From the NCBI GenBank assembly GCA_964529445.1, contig CAZGWJ010000052.1, forward strand, positions 1-18,352: 18,352 bases of DNA, given 5' to 3'. The position numbers were made by a program, and so were the translations under genes. Numbering within the stretch: position 1 is the first letter of the stretch; each line of letters begins with the position of its first letter. Of this stretch, positions 1 to 7,825 are shown one piece after another. The stretch is from CAZGWJ01 sp964529445 (lineage in GTDB: Bacteria > Oederibacteriota > Muellerivitia > Muellerivitales > Muellerivitaceae). Below the pieces are notes generated by a model that did not search any database, had not been told where the DNA came from, and saw only the letters and a list, made by a program, of their open reading frames with translations.

Positions 1-1
1 G

Positions 2-292
2 GTCGGGGGCGACCGGTTCGGCATATTCCTCCCGGAAACCCCTCCCCAGGGCGTCCAGGTGGTGGTGGATAAGATCCTGAAGGCCGCCGAATCGATGGAT
101 TTCTGCGAGGATGCCTCCTTGAAGGAGATCGCGAACCGCGCTACCGTTTCCGTCGGGGTTGCCGAGTTCCCGACCCACGGGTTGATGCTCGAGCAGCTGT
201 TGGAGAGCCTCCATCGGGCGCTGGACGAAGCCAAATCGAAGGGCGGCCACCAGGCCGTCGTCTCCGCCGAACGGGTCCGGGAGAACGCATAG
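2..292 (+). CDS. GGDEF-domain protein, C-terminal fragment, degenerate active site
   Basis: The gene enters from the left edge; only the last 96 codons are visible. The first visible residues read VGGDRFGIFLPE, the GGDEF signature loop of diguanylate cyclases, followed about 50 residues later by the conserved VSVGVAEFP strand and the final helix with AKSKGGHQAVV, so this is the C-terminal half of a GGDEF domain. The fourth signature residue is Arg instead of Glu. In active cyclases that Glu helps bind metal and substrate, so this copy is probably catalytically inactive and may act as a receptor or a structural domain. Whatever precedes the domain lies outside the window. The next gene starts 43 bases downstream on the same strand, so co-transcription is likely. 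The family call is firm; inactivity is inferred. Confidence 0.88.
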   Translation, partial: VGGDRFGIFLPETPPQGVQVVVDKILKAAESMDFCEDASLKEIANRATVSVGVAEFPTHGLMLEQLLESLHRALDEAKSKGGHQAVVSAERVRENA

Positions 293-335
293 CGTGGCCG
301 GGAGCCGTTGTCGGTGTCGTGAAAAAGGAGAAACC

Positions 336-812
336 ATGCCAGGGGCCAAGGACATGATCCAGTATCCTTTTCTCAAAGAGATCAGTCTGTTCGAGGGGTT
401 GACGAACGACGTGATCAACAAGATCTTCCGGATCGGGAAGTTGAAGTACTACAAGGACGGCGTCCTCATCATGGAGGAGGGCAATAAGGGGGAGACGCTC
501 CATATCCTGGTATCCGGCAAGGCTGAGGTCTGGAAATCCGTGAAGGGCGGGCTGTCCAATTCCCGCCGTCTGGCGAAGCTGGAATGCGGATCCATTTTCG
601 GCGAGATGAGTCTCTTCGACGGGGCCCCCTATTCGGCGACCGTGAAAGCGGCCGGGGAATGCGTCGTTCTGGCGATACCCGGCAGGGGCTTCAAGCAATT
701 CCTCCGGAAAAACCCCGATGCGGCATACAAGATCTTCGTATCCCTCATCTGCATGATGTCCAATCGTCTTCGCCGGGCCAATCTGACGCTGTCCCTCATC
801 GAGACGGAGTGA
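336..812 (+). CDS. Single-domain cyclic-nucleotide-binding-fold protein (Crp/PKA-type), no HTH
   Basis: This is a 158-residue protein. The ATG at 336 is chosen because AAAGGAG lies six bases upstream; an in-frame upstream start at 294 has no such site. Residues of about 15-135 form a cNMP-binding beta-roll, with GNKGETLHILVSGKAEVW and the phosphate-binding cassette FGEMSLFDGAPYSATV (residues 88-103). In canonical CRP/PKA cassettes an Arg precedes S-A and contacts the cyclic phosphate; here that position is Tyr99. Gly89-Glu90 are kept. There is no DNA-binding domain, so it is not a CRP-type regulator by itself. It may be a stand-alone sensor or a protein-interaction module. Its neighbour upstream is a GGDEF protein with a damaged signature, so both may bind altered ligands or none. 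Fold confidence is high; the ligand is unknown. Confidence 0.88.
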   Translation: MPGAKDMIQYPFLKEISLFEGLTNDVINKIFRIGKLKYYKDGVLIMEEGNKGETLHILVSGKAEVWKSVKGGLSNSRRLAKLECGSIFGEMSLFDGAPYSATVKAAGECVVLAIPGRGFKQFLRKNPDAAYKIFVSLICMMSNRLRRANLTLSLIETE

Positions 813-814
813 TC

Positions 815-838
815 GGTCCGGAAGATGGCTGCCGGACC
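815..838 (+). terminator. Hairpin just after the cNMP-fold gene, possible terminator
   Basis: GGTCCGG (815-821) pairs with CCGGACC (832-838) around a 10-base loop, starting three bases after the stop codon. The following CTGTCCGTCTTCATC is pyrimidine-rich but has no true T-run, so termination may be weak or Rho-dependent. Confidence 0.42.
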
Positions 839-918
839 CTGTCCGTCTTCATCGGTTGGGGGCCTTCCTTTCAACCATCCTGGTTCTTGAAGTTTTCATC
901 GTCGGAACACCCCATTTG

Positions 919-938
919 CCTGAAGGGCTCGCTTCAGG
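919..938. other. Inverted repeat in the gap between the cNMP-fold gene and smc
   Basis: CCTGAAG (919-925) pairs with CTTCAGG (932-938) across a six-base loop. No T-run follows on either side. It lies in the 378-base gap from 813 to 1190, which has no convincing gene. Apart from this repeat, the hairpin at 815, the promoter at 1001 and the leader hairpins at 1131-1176, the gap holds only an A+T-rich patch at 950-990. The function is unknown. Confidence 0.3.
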
Positions 939-1000
939 GTCTCCGGGGATATAAAACACGACAATAATAAACCCACTATATACGGTATGGATGAATGTTT

Positions 1001-1030
1001 TTGACACCGACCCCTTGTAAATGATACATT
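1001..1030 (+). promoter_or_regulatory. Sigma-70-like promoter for smc-ftsY-STAS
   Basis: TTGACA (1001-1006), identical to the consensus -35, is followed after 18 bases by TACATT (1025-1030). A TG dinucleotide at 1022-1023 forms an extended -10 (TGATACATT). Transcription would begin near 1037, leaving a leader of about 150 bases before the smc start. It sits in the most A+T-rich part of the gap. Confidence 0.6.
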
Positions 1031-1130
1031 TTGTCGACCTCTTGGCTGATGGTTTTCCACGCTTTCACAACGCTTTTAACCCCCTCCAAGCGATGATGCT
1101 CAATGCGCGGGCTTTGTCGGTCGTTCGCGC

Positions 1131-1184
1131 GCCCGGAGAGATCTCCGGGCATTTATCGGGCCGTCCATGGACGGCCTCCGGGAG
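1131..1184 (+). promoter_or_regulatory. Structured smc leader: two hairpins and a competing pairing over the Shine-Dalgarno
   Basis: GCCCGGAG (1131-1138) pairs with CTCCGGGC (1143-1150) around AGAT. Eight bases later comes a perfect 18-base palindrome, GGCCGTCCATGGACGGCC (1159-1176), directly before the ribosome-binding GGGAG (1180-1184). The heptamer CTCCGGG occurs twice, at 1143-1149 and 1176-1182. The second copy overlaps the ribosome-binding site, so the left arm CCCGGAG (1132-1138) could pair with either copy. That makes a mutually exclusive pair of folds possible, one exposing and one hiding the ribosome-binding site. The pairing is seen in the sequence; a regulatory role is inferred. 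Confidence 0.45.
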
Positions 1185-1190
1185 TCTGGG

Positions 1191-4100
1191 TTGTTCCTGA
1201 AGAAGCTGGAAATCCAAGGGTTCAAGTCCTTCGCGGACAAGACGGAATTGGTCTTCGAACCGGGCGTTATCGCCGTGGTCGGCCCCAACGGGTGCGGCAA
1301 GACCAACGTTTCCGATTCCATCCGCTGGGTTTTGGGCGAGCAATCCACCAAGAGCATGCGAGCCCCCGAGATGTCCTCCGTCATCTTCAATGGGACCGAG
1401 GCCCGCAAGCCCTCCAGCCTTGCCGAGGTCACCCTCGTGCTTTCCAACGAGGACAAGGCGGTTCCCCTCGAGTTCAACGAGATCGCCATCACCCGCCGAA
1501 TCTATCGCGATAACGAATCCGATTACCTCATCAACGGTGCCCCGGCCCGCCTGAAAGACGTGAAGGAACTCTTCATGGGGACGGGGATCGGGTCTTCCGC
1601 TTATTCCGTCATGCAACAGGGCCAGATCGACCGGATCATCCTTTCGAAACCCTCCGAGCGGCGGATCCTTTTCGAGGAAGCGGCTGGGATCACCAAGTAC
1701 AAGTCCCGCAAGGAGGAAGCCCTCCGGAAGTTGGAAGCCACCGAGCAGAACCTGGTGCGCATCACGGATATCGTGGCCGAGCTGAAACGCCAGATGACGT
1801 CCCTGGAGAAGCAGGCCAAACAGGCCGAGAAATACCGGAAATACCGGGAAGAGCACAACACCCTGCAGATCCAGCTCCAGTTGTACAAGGTGAGGCAACT
1901 GAAGGGCGTCTTGAAGGACCTGCACCAGAAAATGCACCAGGTCCGTTCGCGGCTCCACGAATCCCAGCAGGAGGCCCAGCAGAGGGAACAGGAGGAGAAG
2001 AAGGTACGGGAAACCCTGACCCTTGCCGAGCAGGAGGTTTCCGAGGCGCGGGAGGCGGCCTACAAGATCGATAGCGAGGTCGAGGTCGCCCACGGTCGGA
2101 TCGAGGGCGCTCGCCAGCACCGGGACCTTCTGGCGGAGCGCAGGCGTCGCAACGCCGAGGAAGTGGCCGCGGCCCAAGCCAAGATCGAGCAATTGGGCGG
2201 CTGGATCCGGGATCGCCGGGCCATCTATTCGGACCTGGAGAACCGCAAGCAGGCGATGCTCATCCGGCAAGGCGAACTGGAGGCCCGGGTCCGGGCCTTC
2301 GATGATGACCTCAATCTCAAGGTCAGGTTCCTCGAGACCAAGAACAACGACGCCCTGGGCCTTGTCACGACCCTCGCCCAGATGAAGGCGGAACTGGATT
2401 CCCTGCGCTCCCAGGAGGGGGAATCCGACCGGCGGATCACGGATCTCAAGGCCGTCATCGAGATCCTTGAGAAGGATGCCGCTCAGGCCCGGGAGCGTTG
2501 TGATGCCCTTGCCCGGGAAAGGGAAACGGCTCGAGCGGAGGAGGGCCGCTTGGGGGCTTCGCTCCAGGAATGGCAGGGACGTTTGGCGGACATCGAGACC
2601 CGGCTGGAAGCGGGGTCCTCCTCCATCCGCACGATGAGGGATGACCTGTCCGGCATGAGGTCCCGTTATTCGGTTCTCGAGGAACTCCAGAACAAATTCA
2701 CCGGATACGATGCGGCCGTCAAGACCATCCTGCAGGAGAAACAGCGGGAACCGCTCATGTGGCAGGGCGTCCTTGGCGTTGTGGCCGACCTTCTCTCGAC
2801 CGACCAGTCCCGAGAAGCCGCCGTCGAATCGCTCCTGGGAAGCCGGCTCCAGTCCCTGGTGGTCCAGACCCGGCAGGATGCCGACCGGGCTGTCGAACGC
2901 ATCCGCAACGAGAATGTCGGAAAGGCCGCCATCCTCGTCCTGGAGGACTTGGCCGTTTCTTCCGAACCGGCCGGTTTGTCCGATGGGATTCTGGGGGAGC
3001 CCGGCGTCCTGGGGTTGTTGCGCTCATTCCTCCATCACGAACCCTCCCTGGAGCCGGCGGTCCGCCATCTTTTCGGGAACGACGTCGCCGTGGAAAGCTG
3101 GGAGAAGGCCCTCGAATTGGGATCGCGCTTTCCCCAACTCCGGTTCGTCACGCCCGAGGGGGATGTCGCCGGGCCCTTGGGATCCCGAAAGGCCGGTTCC
3201 GCGCCCACCGGGACTTCCCTCTTCGGGCGTCATCGCGAAATGGTGGAATTGGCCGAATCCATGCGCCAGAAGGAAAAGGACCTTTCCGCCGCCGAACAGA
3301 TGTTGCTGGAGCTCCGGAACGAGGGCAAGCATGCGGAGGAACAGATCCTGGAGGACGAGGGGCGGCGGCAACAGGTGCGCATCCGCCTCGCCGAGATCGA
3401 GAAGGAAACGGACCAGGCCTCGGAGGAAGTGACCCGTCTGGAAACCGACCGTGTGACGGAGGACCGCGAACGCCAGACCGCGGAAGATCTTCGTGCGGCC
3501 AATGCGGCTCGCGCCTCGGAATTGCAGGGACTCTTAGCCGCACATGAGCAGAGCCATCACCTCACCCAGGAAGCCATTGCGGCGGCCCGCCAGGAACTCT
3601 CGGATATGCAGTCCTCGAAGGACGAAGCTGCCCGTCAGGCGATGCAGGCGGCCCTGGAACTTGAGCATCTCGAGGAGACGGCCCGGGGCGCCCAAGAGGA
3701 GGCCGAGCGATACCAGAAGGAATCCGATCAGCTGGCCCTTTCAATCGGGCAGAAGACCCAGGAGAACGTTGATATCGACTCCCAGGAGACGCAGTTGTCG
3801 CTCGCTTTGACCGACCTCGAGGGACGCGTCTCGGGTTTGGCGGGCCGCAAGGCCGAGGCCGATTCGAAGGTCCAGGAGGCGCTCCGGAAACGCGAGGAGA
3901 TCGCTTGCGGTGTGGAGACGTTGGCGGGGAGCGTACGCAACTCCCGGGACCGTTTCGAGGAGGTCCAGCAGGAACTGCACGGCCATGAGGTTCAGGAAGC
4001 CCAGGTGGCTGTCGAGTTGCGCAACATTGAGGAGAAGCTCCAGGTCGAGCTTCATGTGGACCTGGACAATCCTCCAACGACCCTGGGCGACGAGTTCTCC

Positions 4101-4832
4101 GAGAAGGAGACCGAACAGAAGCTGATCGAGCTGCACGCGCGCATCGAGCGCTTGGGCCTGGTCAACATGGTGGCGTTCGAGGAATACGACGAGATATCCT
4201 CCCGATTCAAGTTCCTTTCCGAACAGCGAGAGGACTTGACCCGCGCCAAGGAGGATCTCGAGAAGGCCATCCAGAAGATCAACCTCACCTCGAAGGAGCT
4301 TTTCACCGCGACCTTCGCCCAGGTCCAGGATCACTTCAAGGACATTTTTCAGCGGCTTTTCGAGGGCGGCCGGGCCGAGCTCATCCTGATCGACGAGGGG
4401 GATATCCTGGATTCGGGCGTGGAGATCGTGGCCCGACCTCCGGGAAAGCGCCTCTCTTCGGTGTCCCTGCTCTCGGGAGGGGAGAAAGCCCTGACCGCCA
4501 TCGCCCTGATGTTCGCCCTTTTCATGGTCAAGCCGTCGCCCTTCTGCCTGATGGATGAGATCGATGCGCCTCTCGACGATGTCAACGTCGTCCGCTTCAC
4601 CCACCTCCTGAAGGAGTTCTCCGGGAAGACCCAGTTCTTCATCATCACCCACAACAAGATCACCATGGAGGCCGGCGATGTGATGTACGGCGTCACCATG
4701 GAGGAATCGGGCGTCTCCAAGATCATCTCGGCCCGGTTCAAGGAGGGTGGTCGCGAGGAGGTCGAAGCCGCCGATACGGCTGTCGCCGAAACCGTCGTCG
4801 AAGCCCTTTCCGAGCCCTCATCCCCCTCCTGA
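1191..4832 (+). CDS. smc: Chromosome segregation ATPase SMC
   Basis: SMC forms a homodimeric ring that, with ScpA and ScpB, extrudes DNA loops and compacts the nucleoid. The TTG at 1191 gives the typical family start (MFLKKLEIQGFKSFADKT) and has GGGAG six bases upstream. The in-frame ATG at 1167 sits in the centre of a perfect palindrome and lacks a ribosome-binding site. The protein has 1213 residues, a normal length. Domains in order: N-terminal ATPase half with Walker A GPNGCGKTN (31-39); a long Glu/Arg/Gln-rich coiled coil (about 165-500); the hinge (about 510-670, beginning near WQGVLGVVADLL); a return coiled coil (about 670-1010); and the C-terminal ATPase half with signature LSGGEKALTAIAL from 1094 and Walker B CLMDEIDAPLDD, with Asp1122 and catalytic Glu1123. 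All catalytic motifs are intact. ftsY follows after 103 bases on the same strand, an arrangement known from other bacteria. Confidence 0.97.
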   Translation: MFLKKLEIQGFKSFADKTELVFEPGVIAVVGPNGCGKTNVSDSIRWVLGEQSTKSMRAPEMSSVIFNGTEARKPSSLAEVTLVLSNEDKAVPLEFNEIAITRRIYRDNESDYLINGAPARLKDVKELFMGTGIGSSAYSVMQQGQIDRIILSKPSERRILFEEAAGITKYKSRKEEALRKLEATEQNLVRITDIVAELKRQMTSLEKQAKQAEKYRKYREEHNTLQIQLQLYKVRQLKGVLKDLHQKMHQVRSRLHESQQEAQQREQEEKKVRETLTLAEQEVSEAREAAYKIDSEVEVAHGRIEGARQHRDLLAERRRRNAEEVAAAQAKIEQLGGWIRDRRAIYSDLENRKQAMLIRQGELEARVRAFDDDLNLKVRFLETKNNDALGLVTTLAQMKAELDSLRSQEGESDRRITDLKAVIEILEKDAAQARERCDALARERETARAEEGRLGASLQEWQGRLADIETRLEAGSSSIRTMRDDLSGMRSRYSVLEELQNKFTGYDAAVKTILQEKQREPLMWQGVLGVVADLLSTDQSREAAVESLLGSRLQSLVVQTRQDADRAVERIRNENVGKAAILVLEDLAVSSEPAGLSDGILGEPGVLGLLRSFLHHEPSLEPAVRHLFGNDVAVESWEKALELGSRFPQLRFVTPEGDVAGPLGSRKAGSAPTGTSLFGRHREMVELAESMRQKEKDLSAAEQMLLELRNEGKHAEEQILEDEGRRQQVRIRLAEIEKETDQASEEVTRLETDRVTEDRERQTAEDLRAANAARASELQGLLAAHEQSHHLTQEAIAAARQELSDMQSSKDEAARQAMQAALELEHLEETARGAQEEAERYQKESDQLALSIGQKTQENVDIDSQETQLSLALTDLEGRVSGLAGRKAEADSKVQEALRKREEIACGVETLAGSVRNSRDRFEEVQQELHGHEVQEAQVAVELRNIEEKLQVELHVDLDNPPTTLGDEFSEKETEQKLIELHARIERLGLVNMVAFEEYDEISSRFKFLSEQREDLTRAKEDLEKAIQKINLTSKELFTATFAQVQDHFKDIFQRLFEGGRAELILIDEGDILDSGVEIVARPPGKRLSSVSLLSGGEKALTAIALMFALFMVKPSPFCLMDEIDAPLDDVNVVRFTHLLKEFSGKTQFFIITHNKITMEAGDVMYGVTMEESGVSKIISARFKEGGREEVEAADTAVAETVVEALSEPSSPS

Positions 4833-4935
4833 CCATCCAATCCGAAGAGTCCCAGGTCCGTTTTTCCGTTTCGGGTTCTCCTGTCGTGCCGAACCGACTT
4901 CCAGGGATGTGCAACCTCGTGCCAAGAGGATGACG

Positions 4936-5850
4936 ATGGGATTGTTTGACAAGTTCAAGGCCGGATTGCGGAAATCCGCGGAGCGTTTCACGCAAGGCCT
5001 CGGGAAGATCCTGGTCCCCGGCGCGGAACTTTCCCCCGCGACCCTCGTCCAACTCGAGGAACAGCTCATCTTGGCCGATGTCGGCGTTCGGACCGCCCGG
5101 TTCCTTCTGGAGGACCTGAAGGGAAGGATTCAGCCCGGAAAGACGCCGGATGCCGACCGGGTCCGGTTGGCCTTGCGAGAATCCATACAGGCAAAGCTGG
5201 ATCAGGCCACCTCCTCTCCTGCCGACCTTCCAGAATTCACGGCCGTCTTTCTGGTCGGTGTGAACGGGGCGGGGAAGACCACGACCGCCGGTAAACTGGC
5301 CGCTTTGTGGGCCGGGGAGGGGCGGAGGGTGTTATTGACGGCGGGGGATACGTTCAGGGCCGCGGCCGAAGAACAGCTGACGGAGTGGTCCAAACGTGCT
5401 AAAGTAAGGCTGATCCGCGGTGGGCCTGATGCCGCGCCTTCGGCGGTTGTTTTTGATGCGTTAAAATCCGGGGTATCCCAGGGATTCCAGAGGATCCTTA
5501 TCGATACCGCCGGTCGACTCCACACCCGGGCGAACCTGATGGAGGAGTTGAGGAAGATCATGCGGTCGGCCGACAAGGCCGCTCCGGACTTCCCCAAGGA
5601 ACGGTGGCTCGTGCTGGATGCTGGAACGGGACAGAACGCCCTGTCCCAGGCGAAGGAGTTCCACGAAGCCGTCGGATTGACAGGCCTTGTGCTGACGAAA
5701 ATGGATGGGACCGCCAAGGGCGGGGTGGCTGTGGCCCTGGTCGATGAGGTCGGCCTCCGGATCCGTTACGTGGGTTTGGGTGAGGGTCCTGAGGATCTGA
5801 TCCCCTTCGATTCCCGGATGTTTGCGGAAGCCCTCATCCCGCTAGGCTGA
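4936..5850 (+). CDS. ftsY: Signal recognition particle receptor FtsY (GTPase)
   Basis: FtsY is the membrane-associated GTPase that docks SRP-ribosome complexes at the translocon. The ATG at 4936 is preferred (AAGAGG ends six bases upstream; the ATG at 4930 overlaps that site). It gives 304 residues, starting with an amphipathic membrane-binding helix (GLFDKFKAGLRKSAERF). The acidic A domain of E. coli FtsY is absent, as in many bacteria. The N domain spans about 1-95 and the NG GTPase follows: G1 GVNGAGKT (108-115), the DTFRAAAEEQL insertion-box region, G3 DTAGR (190-194), G4 TKMD (254-257) and the closing GLGEGPEDLIPFD. DTFRAAAEEQL and the short C-terminus identify FtsY rather than Ffh, which carries an extra M domain. 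It lies in the smc operon, 12 bases before the STAS gene. Confidence 0.97.
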   Translation: MGLFDKFKAGLRKSAERFTQGLGKILVPGAELSPATLVQLEEQLILADVGVRTARFLLEDLKGRIQPGKTPDADRVRLALRESIQAKLDQATSSPADLPEFTAVFLVGVNGAGKTTTAGKLAALWAGEGRRVLLTAGDTFRAAAEEQLTEWSKRAKVRLIRGGPDAAPSAVVFDALKSGVSQGFQRILIDTAGRLHTRANLMEELRKIMRSADKAAPDFPKERWLVLDAGTGQNALSQAKEFHEAVGLTGLVLTKMDGTAKGGVAVALVDEVGLRIRYVGLGEGPEDLIPFDSRMFAEALIPLG

Positions 5851-5862
5851 GCGAGGTTATCC

Positions 5863-6213
5863 ATGGACCGATTGGTCATCGCGACTCGACAAGCCATGAC
5901 GAACACTTCGGTGACCGTCGTGGATATCGAGGGCGTTCTCGACATCAACACCGTTTCCGACTTCGAGGTCGTCCTGCAGGACCTCTTCAAAAAGAAGATG
6001 TACAAGATCGTACTGAACATGAAGAAGCTCACCTATATCTCCAGCGCGGGCTTCGGCGTTTTGATGAGCATCATCAAGGATGTGCGCAAGAACCGGGGTG
6101 ACATCAAGATATCCAACGTTTCTCCGGAGATCTACAAAGTGTTCGACCTGCTGGAACTGCCGGGACTCTTCCATATCCTGAAGACCGAACAGGATGCCAT
6201 CAGCGAATTCTGA
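5863..6213 (+). CDS. STAS-domain protein, anti-sigma factor antagonist type (SpoIIAA-like)
   Basis: A 116-residue, single-domain STAS protein. Such proteins bind anti-sigma/serine-kinase partners and are switched by phosphorylation of a Ser in the loop before helix 2. Here the loop reads TYISSAGFGVLMSI, with Ser60-Ser61 at the phospho-acceptor position. The preceding GVLDINTVSDFEVVLQDLF and the following NVSPEIYKVFDLLELPGLF are typical of the family. The ATG at 5863 has GAGG six bases upstream; an internal ATG at 5896 is possible but has no better site. It starts 12 bases after ftsY and is followed by a strong terminator, so it is the last gene of the smc-ftsY unit. No kinase or phosphatase partner is present in the window, so its target is unknown. 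Confidence 0.92.
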   Translation: MDRLVIATRQAMTNTSVTVVDIEGVLDINTVSDFEVVLQDLFKKKMYKIVLNMKKLTYISSAGFGVLMSIIKDVRKNRGDIKISNVSPEIYKVFDLLELPGLFHILKTEQDAISEF

Positions 6214-6237
6214 CCCGTTCCGGCCGTCTTGCGACAC

Positions 6238-6265
6238 GCCGCACCTGGCCGGGGCGGCTTTTTTT
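6238..6265 (+). terminator. Intrinsic terminator of the smc-ftsY-STAS unit
   Basis: GCCGC (6238-6242) pairs with GCGGC (6254-6258). CC/GG pairs extend the stem inward past a bulged A, and seven T residues (6259-6265) follow. It begins 25 bases after the STAS stop and is the clearest Rho-independent terminator in the window. Confidence 0.85.
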
Positions 6266-6282
6266 ATGGCCGGGGGGTTTTC

Positions 6283-7776
6283 TTGAAAACAACGAAACGC
6301 ATCCTAGCCCTTCTGCTTCTCCTGTCGCTCCCCGCCGGGCTTTCCGCGAGGGAGTTCCCGCTCACCCTCCTGTTCACATCCGACCACCACGGCCAGCTTC
6401 TTCCCGACCGCGACGGGAAAGGTGGCGTGGCCCGCCGCCTCACGTTGATCCGGCAGGTTCGCGAGGAGGTGGGGGCCGCTCGTGTCGTGCTCCTCGACGC
6501 GGGTGATGTCTTCACGGGCACCGCCTTGTCGGGCCTGACCCGGGGCGAGGCGGACTGCGCGGCGTACCGGCTGATGGGATATGACGCTGTCCTCATCGGG
6601 AATCACGATTTTGATTACGGCAAGGAGGGCATCCGGCGCGCTTCCCGCGATTTCCGAATGCCATGGGTTTCCACCAACACCGTGGACCGCAGTACCTCCC
6701 AGAATTTCGTGCGGGCCTACGTGTTCAAGAACGCCGGTCTGCGGGTCGGCATTATCGGCCTTTCGAATCCCGATACGCCCAACCTGACCGCCAAGGGGAA
6801 CACGAGGGGCATCGTGTTCAATCCTCCGAGCGCGACTGTCAAGGGGATGCGCACGCTTCTCAAGAAGGAATCCTCGGTCTTCATCGTGCTTTCCCACCTG
6901 GGCTTGGAGGAGGATCGGAAGCTCGCCAAACTGGACCCTTTTCTTCACGTCATCATCGGCGGCCATGACCATAAGGTCCTCCGGGAGCCGGAAGTGATCC
7001 TGGGGAAGGGCGGCGCGCCGGCAGGTCCCCTCGTCTGCCATGCCGGTCATCGGGGCGAGTTCCTGGGCCGCTTGGATCTCGTCGTCGACGGCAACAAGAA
7101 GGATGGCTATCGGGTGGTGAGGTACTCCTACCGTCTCCTCCCGGTGGACGATTCCGTCGTTCCAGACCCGGCGATGGAGGAACTCCTGCAGAAGTACGCC
7201 GAAAAGGTCGATCTCGCGAAGATGGAGGAAATCGTCGCCACGGCTTCTTCCGACATCCCCCGCGTCTGGGATCGCGAGGGGACATGGGGATGGTGCACCG
7301 CCGAAGCCATGCGAAAGGCCGCCCAGGCCGAAGCGGCCTTCCTCAACAGCGGCACCTTCCGCGCCGACGTGAAGGAGGGTCCCGTGACCCGCGGGACGAT
7401 CTTCGAGCTCATTCCCTTCGACGACGAGTGGGTGGTCCGCGAGATGAAGGGTTCCGTCCTGGCCCAGGTCCTGCAACGTTCCCGCGAGAAGAGGGATTCG
7501 GGCGCCTTCCTGCAATTGGCGGGCATCAAGGTGAAGGAGAAGGACGGCACCCTGCAGGTTTTCGTGGGCGGTGAACCCTTGGATCCGAAAGGGACGTACC
7601 GCGTGGCCATGAACGACTATCTCGCCGATGGCGGGGATGGTTACGCGATCCTGAAGAGCCTGAAGCCGGGCCCCGAAAAGGGCGCTTCGATCCGCGAACT
7701 GCTTATTTCGGAACTTTCGGCCAAGCGTCGTCTGTCGGCTGGGGACGCGGAAAATTCATGGGATTTGCGCAAGTAA
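6283..7776 (+). CDS. Exported 5'-nucleotidase / UshA-type metallophosphoesterase
   Basis: A two-domain secreted phosphatase of the 5'-nucleotidase/2',3'-cyclic phosphodiesterase family, which releases phosphate from extracellular nucleotides. The TTG at 6283 is preferred because it yields a clean signal peptide (MKTTKRILALLLLLSLPAGLSA, cut after about residue 22); an upstream TTG at 6229 overlaps the terminator. The protein has 497 residues. Metal and catalytic motifs are SDHHG (Asp34, His36), DAGD (Asp75), GNHDFDYG (Asn107, His108), LSHLG and GGHDH (226-230). The C-terminal substrate domain shows NSGTFRADVKEGPVTRG, ELIPFDDEWVV and NDYLADGGDGY, the adenine-stacking region. The first motif has Ser where most members have Asn before the metal Asp. 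No lipobox is present, so it is probably periplasmic or secreted. The exact nucleotide substrate cannot be read. It lies alone between a terminator and the glgA promoter. Confidence 0.92.
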   Translation: MKTTKRILALLLLLSLPAGLSAREFPLTLLFTSDHHGQLLPDRDGKGGVARRLTLIRQVREEVGAARVVLLDAGDVFTGTALSGLTRGEADCAAYRLMGYDAVLIGNHDFDYGKEGIRRASRDFRMPWVSTNTVDRSTSQNFVRAYVFKNAGLRVGIIGLSNPDTPNLTAKGNTRGIVFNPPSATVKGMRTLLKKESSVFIVLSHLGLEEDRKLAKLDPFLHVIIGGHDHKVLREPEVILGKGGAPAGPLVCHAGHRGEFLGRLDLVVDGNKKDGYRVVRYSYRLLPVDDSVVPDPAMEELLQKYAEKVDLAKMEEIVATASSDIPRVWDREGTWGWCTAEAMRKAAQAEAAFLNSGTFRADVKEGPVTRGTIFELIPFDDEWVVREMKGSVLAQVLQRSREKRDSGAFLQLAGIKVKEKDGTLQVFVGGEPLDPKGTYRVAMNDYLADGGDGYAILKSLKPGPEKGASIRELLISELSAKRRLSAGDAENSWDLRK

Positions 7777-7796
7777 CCTGATGGACCGGGGACAAC

Positions 7797-7825
7797 TTGA
7801 CAGGATCCCGGGAGGCCTGAATAAT
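7797..7825 (+). promoter_or_regulatory. Near-consensus sigma-70 promoter for glgA
   Basis: TTGACA (7797-7802) lies 17 bases upstream of AATAAT (7820-7825), matching 6/6 and 5/6 of the consensus hexamers with ideal spacing. Transcription would begin near 7832, giving a leader of about 30 bases. A small inverted repeat, CCCGC (7827-7831) with GCGGG (7841-7845), overlaps the start point. The promoter begins 20 bases after the nucleotidase stop codon. Confidence 0.65.

Noticed and set aside
1065..2270. Long open frame (401 codons) on the minus strand opposite smc
   Set aside because: It is antisense to the N-terminal ATPase half and coiled coil of smc, has Leu/Gly/Asp-rich low-complexity composition and no motif; high-G+C genes commonly leave such antisense frames.
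4747..4935. Longer ftsY start overlapping the smc 3' end
   Set aside because: The added residues are low-complexity Ser/Pro/Arg sequence and ATG 4936 gives the conserved amphipathic N-terminus with a ribosome-binding site.
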